Source of the DNA: Yoonia sp. F2084L
GTDB taxonomy: Bacteria; Pseudomonadota; Alphaproteobacteria; Rhodobacterales; Rhodobacteraceae
DNA: 64,000 bases
NCBI RefSeq assembly: GCF_023015625.1
Contig: NZ_JALKAH010000001.1
Coordinates: 62,001-126,000, forward strand
Direction: 5' to 3'
The translations under genes were made by a program, and so were the position numbers. The notes under the pieces were generated by a model. It was not told the origin of the DNA. It saw only the letters and a program-made list of their open reading frames with translations, and ran no database searches. The first letter of the stretch is position 1. Each line of letters opens with the position of its first letter. Shown piece by piece: positions 18,200 through 27,010 of this stretch.

Positions 18200-19984
18200 T
18201 CAGAGCGGCGCGCAGGCTTTGGTCAGCCAATCGCGTGTCTGCGCATCCAGTCGGGAAGCAAGAAGCGACAATGTATCGTTATGATAACGATCAATCCAGC
18301 CCCGTTCTGCATTTGTCAGCAGGTCCGTATTGATCAGCCGCCGGTCAAAAGGCACATAGGTCAGCGTTTCAAAGGACAGCATATCGCGATCGTCGCCGCC
18401 AGTAAGGGCAGGGGCTTCGATGACGACAATCAGGTTCTCGATGCGAATGCCGAATGCGCCTTCGCGGTAATAGCCCGGCTCGTTTGACAGAATCATCCCG
18501 GTTTGCAACGCCACCTCCGACCTGCGCGAGATGCCTTGCGGTCCTTCATGCACGCTCAGATAGCTACCAACACCATGTCCCGTGCCATGATCATAATCCT
18601 GACCTGCCATCCACAAAGGCGCGCGCGCCAGCGCATCCAGATGCTGTCCGCCAACGCCTTTGGGAAAGCGGACACGGCTGACCGCGATCATGCCTTGCAG
18701 GACGCGCGTATAGCAGGCCTTGTGCTCATCCGTGGGCGTGCCAATCGCCATCGTGCGGGTGATATCAGTGGTGCCGTCAATGTACTGCCCGCCGCTATCG
18801 ACCAATAACAGGTCACCTTGCGTGACAGGGCGGTTGGTTTCTTCGGTGACGCGGTAATGAACAATAGCGCCGTTGGGTCCAGACCCGCAGATGGTTTCAA
18901 AGCTGATATCGCGCAGCGCATTGGTTTGCATGCGGAACCCTTCAAGCGCTTTGACGACATCAATCTCGGTCAGTCCGCCTTTGGGGGCCTCTGCGTCCAG
19001 CCATGCCAGAAAGCGCACCATCGCAACGGCATCGCGTTCATGAGCAGCTTTTGCGCCCGCGATTTCGGCGTCGTTCTTGCATGCTTTGGGCAAGATGCAC
19101 GGGTCTGTACCTTGCACCACATCGCACCCGGCTTCACGCAAAGTGCTGGCGACGATATCAGGACAGGTGCGCTTGTCGATCAGTACCTGGCCTTGCAGGC
19201 TGTTTAGCATGGCCATGAAACGGCTAACGTCATGCACGGTGACGGCATCCCCAAGGTGATCAGCAATAGCATCAGTCTTACCAGCCCCGGAAAACAAATC
19301 CACGCGCCCATCATTGTGCAAAACAGCAAAGGCCTGCGGCACCGGATTGCGCGCAATGTCCGTACCCCGGATATTGAGCAGCCAAGCAATGCTGTCCGGC
19401 AAGGTCAGCACCGCTGCGTTTTCAGTCATCTGTGCTGCCAACCGCGCACGCTTTGCGTCATGCGCCTCACCCGCATGCGCAAGCGCATGGGCGGTGAAAG
19501 GGGCATCAGGTGGAGCAGGTTGGTCATCCCAAATCGCGTCCACAAGGTTGTCGGTAGGGACCAGTTCAAACCCGGCGAGTTTCTCGCGCAGCCCTGCGAT
19601 CTCGGACACGGTATGCAACCACGGATCATAGGCCAGTCTGCCGCCACCCGGCATCTGCTGCTTCAGCCAATCAACCAGTTGGACTTCTGGCCAATGCACC
19701 GCCGTAAAGGCATTGGCGACCTGCGCGCGGACCTGCACGCGGTAGCGCCCATCAATGAAGACACCGGCGACATTCGGCAACACCGCGCAAAACCCCGCAG
19801 AGCCCGAAAACCCCGTCAACCACTCCAGCCGCGCATCACGCGGGGCGACATATTCACCTTGGTGCGCGTCGGCACGCGGCACCAAAAACACGTCAAACCC
19901 GCGCTTTATCATTTCGTCACGTAACGCCGCCAGTCTTGGCGGCCCTTGATCCGGTGAAGATTGCGCCTCAAACGTCTGAAACAT
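18200..19984 (-). CDS. Xaa-Pro aminopeptidase (M24B, creatinase-type)
   Basis: 594 residues. The ATG at 19984 is chosen because the resemblance begins shortly after it; 35 extra upstream codons would run into cobT. Two creatinase N-terminal domains are followed by a pita-bread catalytic domain. The dinuclear metal ligands are recognisable: two Asp in LLVDSGGQYIDGTTDITRT, His in GHGVGSYLSVHEGPQG, and two Glu in SNEPGYYREGAFGIRIEN. The enzyme removes an N-terminal residue preceding proline; the length matches cytosolic aminopeptidase P of the eukaryote-like long type. It lies directly downstream of cobT on the same strand, 49 bases from the cobT stop. Confidence 0.93.
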   Translation of the reverse strand: MFQTFEAQSSPDQGPPRLAALRDEMIKRGFDVFLVPRADAHQGEYVAPRDARLEWLTGFSGSAGFCAVLPNVAGVFIDGRYRVQVRAQVANAFTAVHWPEVQLVDWLKQQMPGGGRLAYDPWLHTVSEIAGLREKLAGFELVPTDNLVDAIWDDQPAPPDAPFTAHALAHAGEAHDAKRARLAAQMTENAAVLTLPDSIAWLLNIRGTDIARNPVPQAFAVLHNDGRVDLFSGAGKTDAIADHLGDAVTVHDVSRFMAMLNSLQGQVLIDKRTCPDIVASTLREAGCDVVQGTDPCILPKACKNDAEIAGAKAAHERDAVAMVRFLAWLDAEAPKGGLTEIDVVKALEGFRMQTNALRDISFETICGSGPNGAIVHYRVTEETNRPVTQGDLLLVDSGGQYIDGTTDITRTMAIGTPTDEHKACYTRVLQGMIAVSRVRFPKGVGGQHLDALARAPLWMAGQDYDHGTGHGVGSYLSVHEGPQGISRRSEVALQTGMILSNEPGYYREGAFGIRIENLIVVIEAPALTGGDDRDMLSFETLTYVPFDRRLINTDLLTNAERGWIDRYHNDTLSLLASRLDAQTRDWLTKACAPL

Positions 19985-20033
19985 AAGTGAAACCCAATCT
20001 ACTTTCTTCGTCCAATCAAACTTTCGCCGAAGG

Positions 20034-21914
20034 CTAGCCCGCCTTCCGCATCCCCAGGACACGGGCGCGTTTTCGTGGATCGCTGTCAAACAAGCTTGCC
20101 AACTGTTCGGTCATTGCACCGGCAAGTTGTTCCACATCCGTAATCGTCACCGCGCGCTCATAGTAGCGGGTCACGTCATGCCCGATACCAATCGCCACCA
20201 GTTCAACCGCCTTGCGTTTCTCGACCATCGCGATCACGTCACGCAGGTGTTTTTCCAGATAGTTCGCAGGGTTAACGGACAAAGTTGAATCGTCGACAGG
20301 CGCACCATCAGAGATCACCATCAGGATCTTACGCTGCTCTTGGCGGCCAACAATGCGGCGGTGCGCCCATTCCAGCGCCTCACCGTCGATGTTCTCCTTC
20401 AAGAGACCTTCTTTCATCATCAGCCCCAGATTGGGCCGGGTACGGCGCCATGGCGCATCGGCAGATTTATAGATGATGTGACGCAGATCGTTCAGACGAC
20501 CGGGTGTCGCTTCACGCCCATCAGCCAGCCATTTTTCACGGCTCTGGCCGCCTTTCCATGCCTTCGTGGTAAAGCCCAAAATCTCGACCTTCACATCGCA
20601 ACGCTCAAGCGTTCGCGCCATGACGTCGGCACAAATGGCGGCAATGGAAATCGGGCGGCCGCGCATAGAGCCGGAGTTGTCCAAAAGCAGCGTCACAACC
20701 GTATCGCGGAAATCAGTGTCTTTTTCGACCTTGAAGGACAGCGGCGTCGTAGGCGAGGCAACGACGCGTGCCAAGCGGCCCGCATCCAGAATACCCTCTT
20801 CGCGGTCAAACTCCCACGACCGGTTCTGCTGGGCCTGCAAGCGGCGCTGCAATTTGTTGGCAAGCCGGGATACGGCCCCCTTCAGCGGCTCAAGCTGCTG
20901 ATCCAAATAAGCACGCAAGCGCTCCAATTCGACAGGTTCGGCCAAATCCTCGGCCCCGATCTCTTCGTCGAATTCAACTGTCGACACTTTGTAGTCAGGA
21001 TCAGCATCAGACACCGGCTGTGGGGCAGGTGGCTCAAGCGGGGCCTCACCTTCGGGCATTTCGGCTTCTTCACCCATCTCAGCATCAGCCTGATCGTCCA
21101 TGCTGACCTGCGCTTGGCTGGCATCCTGTTGATCTTCCTGAGACTGCTCCGGCGTGCCTTCGGCCTCTTCGCCTTCGCTATCGTCCTCGCCCGTGCTATC
21201 GGGCTCGTCCTGATCGTCGTCAGACCCGTCTTCGGCCTCGTCTTCTTGATCATCGTCAAGCGTATCAGGATCGTCGCCCAATTGATCGCCGTACCCCATG
21301 TCGCTGATCAACTGTCGCGCGAATTTCGCGAATGCCTGCTGATCATTCAGCGTATCCGTCAGGTTTTCCAGCGTGCCGCCGCAATGATCCTCAATAAACC
21401 CGCGCCACAGCTCCATGACGTTTTCGGCGCCTTTGGGCAGATCACGCCCCGTCGCCAAATGGCGGATCAGATAGCCAGCAGCAACCGCCAAAGGCGCGTC
21501 AGAGGCTTGACTGATCTGATCATAGCCCTTGCGCATCGCCTCGGTTCCGATTTTGACGTCGATATTGCCAGCCGTGCCGGGCATATATTCTGCGCCAACG
21601 GCCTCAATCCGGGCGGTTTCCATGGCCTCGTACAAATCCTGCGCCATCTGGCCTTGCGGCATATAGCGGGCCGATACCTTGGGATCATGAAATTTGTGTC
21701 GCAGTGCAAAGGCATCCGCCGTACCACGCGCCAGCAACACCTCGTCGCGTGTCATCCGGCGCGAAACCTGAGGCAAGCGGATCGTGTCAGCGGTTTGCCC
21801 TGCGGGATCAACCGAATAGGTGACCGCCAACTCGGGGTCATCCGCCATGACTTTGGTCGCTTCGGCCAATGCCTTTTTGAAAGGATCGGCAGGGTTGTCA
21901 GATGGTTTGTTCAT
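20034..21914 (-). CDS. cobT: Cobaltochelatase subunit CobT
   Basis: 626 residues, close to the usual 630. CobT and CobS form the chaperone-like partner of CobN in aerobic cobalt insertion into hydrogenobyrinate diamide. The N-terminal half is alpha-helical. Residues about 225-330 are an extremely acidic, low-complexity linker. The C-terminal third is a von Willebrand A domain with the MIDAS motif DNSGSMRG near 408-415 and SDGAP further on. An AAAGGA ribosome site precedes the ATG. cobS is on the same strand 1 kb upstream, separated by two small genes. cobN is not in the window. Confidence 0.97.
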   Translation of the reverse strand: MNKPSDNPADPFKKALAEATKVMADDPELAVTYSVDPAGQTADTIRLPQVSRRMTRDEVLLARGTADAFALRHKFHDPKVSARYMPQGQMAQDLYEAMETARIEAVGAEYMPGTAGNIDVKIGTEAMRKGYDQISQASDAPLAVAAGYLIRHLATGRDLPKGAENVMELWRGFIEDHCGGTLENLTDTLNDQQAFAKFARQLISDMGYGDQLGDDPDTLDDDQEDEAEDGSDDDQDEPDSTGEDDSEGEEAEGTPEQSQEDQQDASQAQVSMDDQADAEMGEEAEMPEGEAPLEPPAPQPVSDADPDYKVSTVEFDEEIGAEDLAEPVELERLRAYLDQQLEPLKGAVSRLANKLQRRLQAQQNRSWEFDREEGILDAGRLARVVASPTTPLSFKVEKDTDFRDTVVTLLLDNSGSMRGRPISIAAICADVMARTLERCDVKVEILGFTTKAWKGGQSREKWLADGREATPGRLNDLRHIIYKSADAPWRRTRPNLGLMMKEGLLKENIDGEALEWAHRRIVGRQEQRKILMVISDGAPVDDSTLSVNPANYLEKHLRDVIAMVEKRKAVELVAIGIGHDVTRYYERAVTITDVEQLAGAMTEQLASLFDSDPRKRARVLGMRKAG

Positions 21915-21985
21915 CGCGGGGTCCTTTGCTCCGCCACAAACTAGAACTGCGGCGGGGTAAAGACCAGTCCCGGAGGGGTGGAAAG

Positions 21986-22351
21986 CTACTCTTCTACGAA
22001 TTCAGGTTCTTCGAATGTGATGCCGGCCTCTGGTGCGATCTCAAACGGGTCTTCGGCCAGTTGGTGCAATGTGACCAATTCAGCGGCACCGGGCAGGATC
22101 GCGCCCGTTTCATCCACAAAGGCCAGACGCGGGCGGAACGTCTTTCCGCCCAGTTCGATTTCGCCTTCATCGAATAGATAGGCTAGTTCTGTCACGATGC
22201 CTTCGACGTTGGCCTTGGCCATCTCTTCGCTCATGTTTTCGGCAAATAGCGGCAGCAAGGCATGGGCGATTAGGGTTGATGCCGTTTCGGCCAGATCCTC
22301 ATGGCTGACCACGTAGTCGTCGGGCAGCGCTGTTCCAATTGTCATCTTCAT
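21986..22351 (-). CDS. Small acidic protein, unknown function
   Basis: 121 residues from the ATG at 22351, which has a GGAG ribosome site 9 bases upstream; an in-frame start 22 codons earlier lacks one. I do not recognise the family. The protein is rich in Glu and Asp, has no signal peptide or membrane helix, and ends in a Glu-Pro-rich tail (EEPEFVEE). It lies between cobS and cobT on the same strand, which might indicate a link to the chelatase, but nothing in the sequence proves this. Confidence 0.7.
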   Translation of the reverse strand: MKMTIGTALPDDYVVSHEDLAETASTLIAHALLPLFAENMSEEMAKANVEGIVTELAYLFDEGEIELGGKTFRPRLAFVDETGAILPGAAELVTLHQLAEDPFEIAPEAGITFEEPEFVEE

Positions 22352-22445
22352 GTGGTGGCTCCGGTCCAAAGATAATTTGCTGATATCATTCCTAGAAAAC
22401 CGGCTTCCGTATGACAAGCCTGTGGCATTCCCAAATCGTTCGACT

Positions 22446-22820
22446 TTAACTTAACAAAAGCCCTGTACATTCGCGTTCATAAAGGGTGGCTTGCTCGCGC
22501 GCCCAGATCGCATCGCTGGCATCTTGATTGAAGGTCGCGCGTGTCAAAAGGACGTTATGCGCCTGCTTTCCAGTCAGCCGCCAATGCAATACCTGACGGC
22601 CCATGTCTGGTTCCATGATCGCCGAGATCAGCTCTAACACCGTCGCGCGCTGCGCTTTGGTCTGTTCTGATGCATCGCCGTCAAACATCCACTGATGTTC
22701 CATCACGGCAGACAGGCGGCCCGCACAGGTCGCAAATGTTTGCAATTGTGCATTGTCTTGCGCCCGCAGTGCTGGGGCGAGTGAAATCAAGACAGCGCAG
22801 GAGGCCAGAAAAGTTTTCAT
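22446..22820 (-). CDS. Small exported protein, unknown function
   Basis: 124 residues. Residues 1-20 form a clear Sec signal peptide (a Lys, then a hydrophobic core, ending ALRAQ), so the mature protein of about 104 residues is periplasmic. It has Cys at 32 and Cys near the C-terminus (ERECTGLLLS) that could form a disulfide. The rest is helical with many Gln and Ala. No family is recognised. It lies between cobS and the small acidic gene on the same strand, but after the cobS terminator, so it is probably transcribed separately. Confidence 0.75.
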   Translation of the reverse strand: MKTFLASCAVLISLAPALRAQDNAQLQTFATCAGRLSAVMEHQWMFDGDASEQTKAQRATVLELISAIMEPDMGRQVLHWRLTGKQAHNVLLTRATFNQDASDAIWAREQATLYERECTGLLLS

Positions 22821-22917
22821 ACTGCATGTAATCCGGGCAATGTGGCGAAATTATAGCCCATATTGCACGCAGATTATGAAGACATGGTTTCGCTCAATGT
22901 GCGATCGCGAAAATGAA

Positions 22918-22947
22918 AAGACCCCGCCGTGCGAACAGCGGGGTCTT
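22918..22947 (-). terminator. Rho-independent terminator of cobS
   Basis: A perfect 10-bp inverted repeat (AAGACCCCGC and its complement) encloses a 10-base loop. Read on the minus strand it starts 26 bases after the cobS stop and is followed by TTTTCATTTT. This is a classical intrinsic terminator for cobS. Confidence 0.88.
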
Positions 22948-22972
22948 CCGAATTAATCCCGTCGTGGTCTAT

Positions 22973-23959
22973 TCAGCCGAGGCTCAAGCTTGCCGCACTC
23001 TCTGGCAGTTCCTCATCAAAGCAGCGCTGATAGAACTCAGCCACTGTCTGACGTTCCAGTTCATCACATTTGTTCAGGAAGGACAGACGGAAGGCGTAAC
23101 CCACATCTTGGAAGATGCGCGCGTTTTCGGCCCATGCAAGAACAGTCCGGGGTGACATCACCGTAGACAAGTCACCATTCATAAAGGCGGTTCGCGTCAG
23201 GTCAGCGACGGTAACCATCTGGCTAATCTGTTTGCGTCCACTTTCAGTATTAAAGTGTGGCGACTTCGACAGGATGATCGCGGCTTCGGCGTCATGGCTG
23301 AGGTAGTTCAATGTCGCAACCAGTGACCAGCGGTCCATCTGCGCTTGGTTGATCTGCTGTGTGCCGTGGTAGAGGCCAGTTGTGTCGCCCAAGCCAACAG
23401 TGTTCGCCGTCGCAAACAGGCGGAAGTATGGGTTCGGCGTGATAATCTCGTTCTGGTCCATCAGCGTCAGCTTGCCATCTGTTTCCAGCACGCGCTGGAT
23501 CACGAACATCACGTCGGCGCGACCTGCATCATATTCGTCAAACACAATCGCAACCGGGTTGCGCAGCGCCCACGGCAGGATGCCTTCGTGGAATTCAGTG
23601 ACCTGCACGCCATCACGCAGCTTGATGGCGTCCTTACCAATCAGGTCGATCCGGCTGATGTGGCTATCAAGGTTCACCCGGACGCAAGGCCAGTTCAGGC
23701 GCGCTGCGACCTGTTCGATGTGCGTGGACTTACCCGTCCCGTGATACCCTTGGATCATCACGCGGCGGTTATAGCCAAAGCCCGCAAGGATCGCCAAAGT
23801 CGTGTCGGGATCAAACTTGTAGGTGCTGTCAATTTCAGGCACGCGATCAGACCGGTCAGCAAACCCTTTGATCTTCATTTCACTGTCGATGCCAAAGACT
23901 TCGCGGACCGAGATATCCTCGGTTGGTTTTGCTTGCATGTCCGTCATACCGTCCGCCAT
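22973..23959 (-). CDS. cobS: Cobaltochelatase subunit CobS
   Basis: 328 residues starting at the ATG at 23959, which has AAAGG 9 bases upstream; 17 extra in-frame codons exist upstream. It is a MoxR-type AAA+ ATPase: Walker [10 protein letters not shown] near residues 70-78, Walker [13 protein letters not shown] near 136, and a sensor region [14 protein letters not shown]. CobS and CobT form ring complexes that drive CobN to insert Co2+ in the aerobic cobalamin pathway. A strong terminator follows the stop. Confidence 0.97.
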   Translation of the reverse strand: MADGMTDMQAKPTEDISVREVFGIDSEMKIKGFADRSDRVPEIDSTYKFDPDTTLAILAGFGYNRRVMIQGYHGTGKSTHIEQVAARLNWPCVRVNLDSHISRIDLIGKDAIKLRDGVQVTEFHEGILPWALRNPVAIVFDEYDAGRADVMFVIQRVLETDGKLTLMDQNEIITPNPYFRLFATANTVGLGDTTGLYHGTQQINQAQMDRWSLVATLNYLSHDAEAAIILSKSPHFNTESGRKQISQMVTVADLTRTAFMNGDLSTVMSPRTVLAWAENARIFQDVGYAFRLSFLNKCDELERQTVAEFYQRCFDEELPESAASLSLG

Positions 23960-24157
23960 CTTTGGTACCTTTTTCAATCGTCGTTCAGTCTTGGGTCGGA
24001 AATGCAACATAAACCGAGGCGCTGCAAGGGAAAGGGCGCATTTGCCTTGTGAGATGCAACAAATGACAGCCGATCACATGCGCGTGGTTTCATGCCTTAG
24101 CGCTAGGCGTCCAGATGCGTAGGCGGGTATATTGTGGCAAACATAAAGGAATACTCC

Positions 24158-24616
24158 ATGATCAATCGTCGTACATTTACGCTTGCCGCGCTCAGCAGTG
24201 CCGTGGCCCCCGCCGCTTTGCAGGCGCAGCAGTTTGAAATCACCCGTACAGAGGCCGAATGGCGCGCGATGCTGACCGACGCCCAATACCGTGTGATGCG
24301 CGACGAAGGAACAGAGCGAGCCGGCAGTTCGCCTTTGGACAAAAACTATGCCGATGGGACATATTACTGTCGCGGTTGTGATCTGGCGCTTTATCCATCG
24401 GCCACCAAATACGACAGTGGCACAGGCTGGCCCAGCTTTTACGACAGTCTGCCGGGGTCCATCGGCACCAAACCCGATCGCAAGCTTTTCCGCGTGCGTA
24501 CAGAGGTGCATTGTCGCCGCTGTGGCAGCCATCTTGGGCATATCTTTGATGATGGGCCGCAGCCGACCGGCAAGCGGCACTGTTTGAACGGTGTCAGTTT
24601 GGTCTTTCGTGCCTGA
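24158..24616 (+). CDS. msrB: Peptide-methionine (R)-S-oxide reductase, exported via Tat-type signal
   Basis: 152 residues. The ATG at 24158 is chosen because AAAGGA lies 7 bases upstream. Residues 2-24 are a twin-arginine leader (NRRTFTL, hydrophobic Ala-rich core, ALQAQ cleavage site), so the enzyme should act in the periplasm. Two CxxC pairs (CRGC near 76 and CRRC near 120) bind the structural zinc. The catalytic Cys142 lies in the RHCLNGVSL block. MsrB reduces methionine-R-sulfoxide in proteins. It stands alone, divergent from cobS, with no msrA beside it. Confidence 0.93.
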   Translation: MINRRTFTLAALSSAVAPAALQAQQFEITRTEAEWRAMLTDAQYRVMRDEGTERAGSSPLDKNYADGTYYCRGCDLALYPSATKYDSGTGWPSFYDSLPGSIGTKPDRKLFRVRTEVHCRRCGSHLGHIFDDGPQPTGKRHCLNGVSLVFRA

Positions 24617-24941
24617 AGGACGGTCTTTAGTTCGGGTTAATACAACCTAAGCGATTCTATTTGCTAACAAAGTGTGAACAGAAAACCGCCTCAGAAGGGC
24701 CCAGAGGGTTAACAAGCGGTAAACTGCTCGCCGCTATCGTTTCAGCGTTGGAATAAATGGTATGGATTTCCGTACCTTGTTCACTTTCCAGCGTGCAACA
24801 GCCGGTTTGTTCTTGAGGAACGGATCAATTTGTGGCAATTTCTTGCCTATAAGAAAATTATTTCTTGTGACGTTTGGCACAGACCACATTTCGGTCGAAT
24901 GGCTAACGTTCATTACTAACGAGTTATGGGGGATAAACGCT
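24617..24941. other. Intergenic stretch without a recognisable gene
   Basis: This 325-bp gap separates msrB from the next membrane-protein gene and is clearly AT-richer than its surroundings towards its right half. An inverted repeat AAGAAA-ATTA-TTTCTT lies at 24851-24866, next to a TATAAG hexamer at 24848-24853 that could be a -10 element, but I find no matching -35. A frame is open from 24762 into the downstream gene, but its first 60 codons look like leader sequence. It is best read as a long regulatory leader. Confidence 0.45.
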
Positions 24942-25481
24942 ATGTTCGCGCGTTTTGCAGACAAAATGTACCTGACGAAAGGCGAAAAGTCTTTCGTTAT
25001 TGCCTACGCCGCAGTGATTGCTGTGGCTGCTGGCATCACGGTGTTGATTGTATCCGGTCTTGAAGGCGTAAATGCCCAGCCGGTTGGATCACCACTGTTC
25101 GTTCTTTGGACAATCCTGGCCGGTGGACTAAGCGGCGCGGTCGCACTTTATACGGCGCGCGGCTGGATGGGACGTACGGGCGCAATGGGATTTGGGCGTG
25201 CCATCATCGGAGCAATTGCCGTTGCGCTGATCGCGTCAGTTGCCGCGGGTATGCTGATTGCGCCAGTTTTCGGTGCTGCCTATGCGCCGGTGCTGTTGAT
25301 TTCAGAGTTTATTGCCAAGCCTTGGCTGGCGATTGCTTGGTTTGTTGTCCTGATCGGGGCGCATATGCTGATGGGTGTGCTCACTGAAGAACGCGCCTTT
25401 GGCCTCGGACGTTCGGCCAAACAACGCGCCACCGAGCGGTTAAGCACGCTGTCGCGCACGCAGCTCTACCACCGCGATTGA
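24942..25481 (+). CDS. Small integral membrane protein, unknown function
   Basis: 179 residues from the ATG at 24942, which has GGGGGA 8 bases upstream; an in-frame ATG 60 codons earlier gives a sequence unlike a protein N-terminus. Four hydrophobic segments are visible (about residues 20-42, 52-70, 85-107 and 125-148). A short cytoplasmic tail follows, rich in Arg, Ser and Thr. The N-terminus is amphipathic (FARFADKMYLTKGEKSF). I recognise no family motif. It is followed by an efficient terminator and stands as a single-gene unit. Confidence 0.75.
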   Translation: MFARFADKMYLTKGEKSFVIAYAAVIAVAAGITVLIVSGLEGVNAQPVGSPLFVLWTILAGGLSGAVALYTARGWMGRTGAMGFGRAIIGAIAVALIASVAAGMLIAPVFGAAYAPVLLISEFIAKPWLAIAWFVVLIGAHMLMGVLTEERAFGLGRSAKQRATERLSTLSRTQLYHRD

Positions 25482-25510
25482 TATCACAAACACTTTTAGC
25501 AGAGTGGATT

Positions 25511-25530
25511 GGGGCGCCTTCGGGCGCCTC
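25511..25530 (+). terminator. Rho-independent terminator with UUCG tetraloop
   Basis: An 8-bp stem (one G-U pair) closes on a TTCG loop and is followed by AGTCTTTTT. It lies 30 bases after the membrane-protein stop and overlaps the last bases of the convergent J-domain gene, so it may serve in one or both directions. Confidence 0.85.
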
Positions 25531-26164
25531 AGTCTTTTTCGCGGAAGTTGCGGCTTACTTTGATCTGATCCCAGGCCCAAACAACCTCTGACAGCTGTTC
25601 TTCCTGGCTGCGATCGCCGCCATTCATGTCCGGGTGCAGCACTTTGATCAGCGCCTTGTAGGCTTTGCGAATCTCTTGTTTGGACATGTTGTCTTTGGCT
25701 TCCAAAATCTCAACCGCACGGCGTTCGGTGGGGGGCAGCTTGCGCCCCGATGCCGCACCACGTCCCGGATTGCGGGTTGCGTTTTCGCCAAGCACCTGAT
25801 GGGCGTCATCCACACCCAGACGCGCCCATGCGGCCTCTTCCACCGTGCGCTTGAACGGCTTTGTGGGGCGTTCCCAGACACGGTCGCTGTCCATTTGGGC
25901 CGCAAGCTCTGCCTCTGACGTACTGTCAAAGAAATTCCACTTCAGATTGTATTCGCGCACGTGCTGCTGACAAAACCAAAAGAAGTCGTCCAAAATGTCC
26001 GGTGATTTGGGCGCGCGGTACTTGCCTGCCTCTTGGCAGCCTTCGTGATCGCATACCCGCGTTGACGTCTCAGACGCGCCAGACATCCCACGGCGTCCGC
26101 GCGGGTTCTTCTTCTTTGAACTCGACACAGACATGTCGAAACCAAAAGGATCATCTTTCTTCAT
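25529..26164 (-). CDS. J-domain (DnaJ-like) protein with N-terminal Cys-rich segment
   Basis: 211 residues from the ATG at 26164 (AAAGG upstream). The C-terminal 65 residues are a J domain with the HPD motif near 177-179 (LIKVLHPDMNGG), so it should stimulate a DnaK-type Hsp70. The N-terminal part carries Cys-Asp-His-Glu-Gly-Cys and a later FCQQH, a pattern that could bind zinc, followed by a helical linker. It lacks the Gly/Phe and C-terminal domains of true DnaJ. It is divergent from bolA and near cobS, a grouping common in this bacterial group. Confidence 0.9.
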   Translation of the reverse strand: MKKDDPFGFDMSVSSSKKKNPRGRRGMSGASETSTRVCDHEGCQEAGKYRAPKSPDILDDFFWFCQQHVREYNLKWNFFDSTSEAELAAQMDSDRVWERPTKPFKRTVEEAAWARLGVDDAHQVLGENATRNPGRGAASGRKLPPTERRAVEILEAKDNMSKQEIRKAYKALIKVLHPDMNGGDRSQEEQLSEVVWAWDQIKVSRNFREKD

Positions 26165-26242
26165 GGCGCGTGGTACCTTTTCGACTCGGAGAAGACACAT
26201 TAGACTGTGTGGCTAAAGATTGAAGAGGGCAGGCAAAAATAA

Positions 26243-26494
26243 ATGGCACTTGAAAGCGAAATTCGTGATGCGTTGGGCGGTCTTACGCCAGAACATGTCG
26301 AAGTGATTAACGAAAGTGCCTTGCACGCAGGGCATGCGGGCGATGATGGGTCAGGTGAAAGCCATTGGCGGATTGTGGTGAAGGCGGCGTCGCTGGACGA
26401 TATGTCGCGCGTGGCGCGCCACCGCGCCATTCACGCGGCTTTGGGAAAAGACATCATTGGGCGTATTCATGCGCTCGCGATTGATATTCGGTAG
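26243..26494 (+). CDS. BolA family protein
   Basis: 83 residues, a complete BolA domain. The conserved ESALHAGH segment near residue 26 supplies the His that binds Fe-S clusters together with monothiol glutaredoxins, followed by SHWRIVV. The C-terminal HRAIHAALG block is typical. BolA proteins act in iron homeostasis and cluster trafficking. It ends exactly where the convergent DUF4177 gene ends. Confidence 0.93.
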   Translation: MALESEIRDALGGLTPEHVEVINESALHAGHAGDDGSGESHWRIVVKAASLDDMSRVARHRAIHAALGKDIIGRIHALAIDIR

Positions 26495-26923
26495 TTATTC
26501 GGCGGCGACATCTGCCGATGGTCCGGCTTTTTTGTCCGAAACGGGTTTCACATCCGTGTCGGGCGCTGCGTCATCGTCGGTACTTGGCTTCGGGGTGGCA
26601 ACCAGCTTCTTTTCGATAAGGCGCTCTTCACCGGTTTTCGGAGGTGATGATACAACCGGCGGCTCTGGCGGCGCCGCGACCGATTTGGCGACTTCCTTGG
26701 CGCGGCGGAACACCAGCATGTTTTGGTAGACGGTGGTTTTGCCCATTAACCCTTCGCGTTGTTCGCAGGGCAGTGTATCGGCGCGCTGATATTCCCAGCC
26801 ATCCGCAGCCCATTCATTAATCGCCGTCTGCAGCGCATTGGCAAAGCGATCTTCGGCCGTTTTCACGCCTTTCGCCTTTAGTCCGCGCGTTGGTGCCGGT
26901 ACGATTTTATACTCAAAGGTCAT
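26495..26923 (-). CDS. DUF4177 domain protein with long Pro/Ser/Asp-rich tail
   Basis: 142 residues. The first 75 residues match the small DUF4177 fold (FEYKIVPAP start, then WAADGWEYQRADTLP, then NMLVFRRAK). The remaining half is low-complexity, rich in Pro, Ser, Asp and Lys, and probably disordered. A strong GGGGTGAGG ribosome site precedes the ATG. No function is established for the family. It is convergent with bolA and upstream of nothing obvious. Confidence 0.82.
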   Translation of the reverse strand: MTFEYKIVPAPTRGLKAKGVKTAEDRFANALQTAINEWAADGWEYQRADTLPCEQREGLMGKTTVYQNMLVFRRAKEVAKSVAAPPEPPVVSSPPKTGEERLIEKKLVATPKPSTDDDAAPDTDVKPVSDKKAGPSADVAAE

Positions 26924-27010
26924 GGCCTCACCCCTGTTTCCACCCAGACGCGTGTATCAAAACTGTGCGCCCGTGCCAACGCCTAACGCATGCGCCGTGG
27001 CAAAGCGCCG

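Noticed and set aside
21020..21280. Possible tandem repeat in cobT
   Set aside because: The stretch is an Asp/Glu-rich linker typical of CobT. The apparent repeats come from composition; I see no regular unit length.
20340..21944. Long open frame of 534 codons on the plus strand
   Set aside because: It lies wholly opposite cobT, whose MIDAS and acidic linker are clear. Long antisense frames are expected from the GC bias of codon third positions here, and the translation matches no family.
24762..24941. Earlier start for the membrane protein, adding 60 codons
   Set aside because: The extension is not conserved-looking, lies in an AT-rich leader and lacks a ribosome site; the ATG at 24942 has GGGGGA at the right distance.
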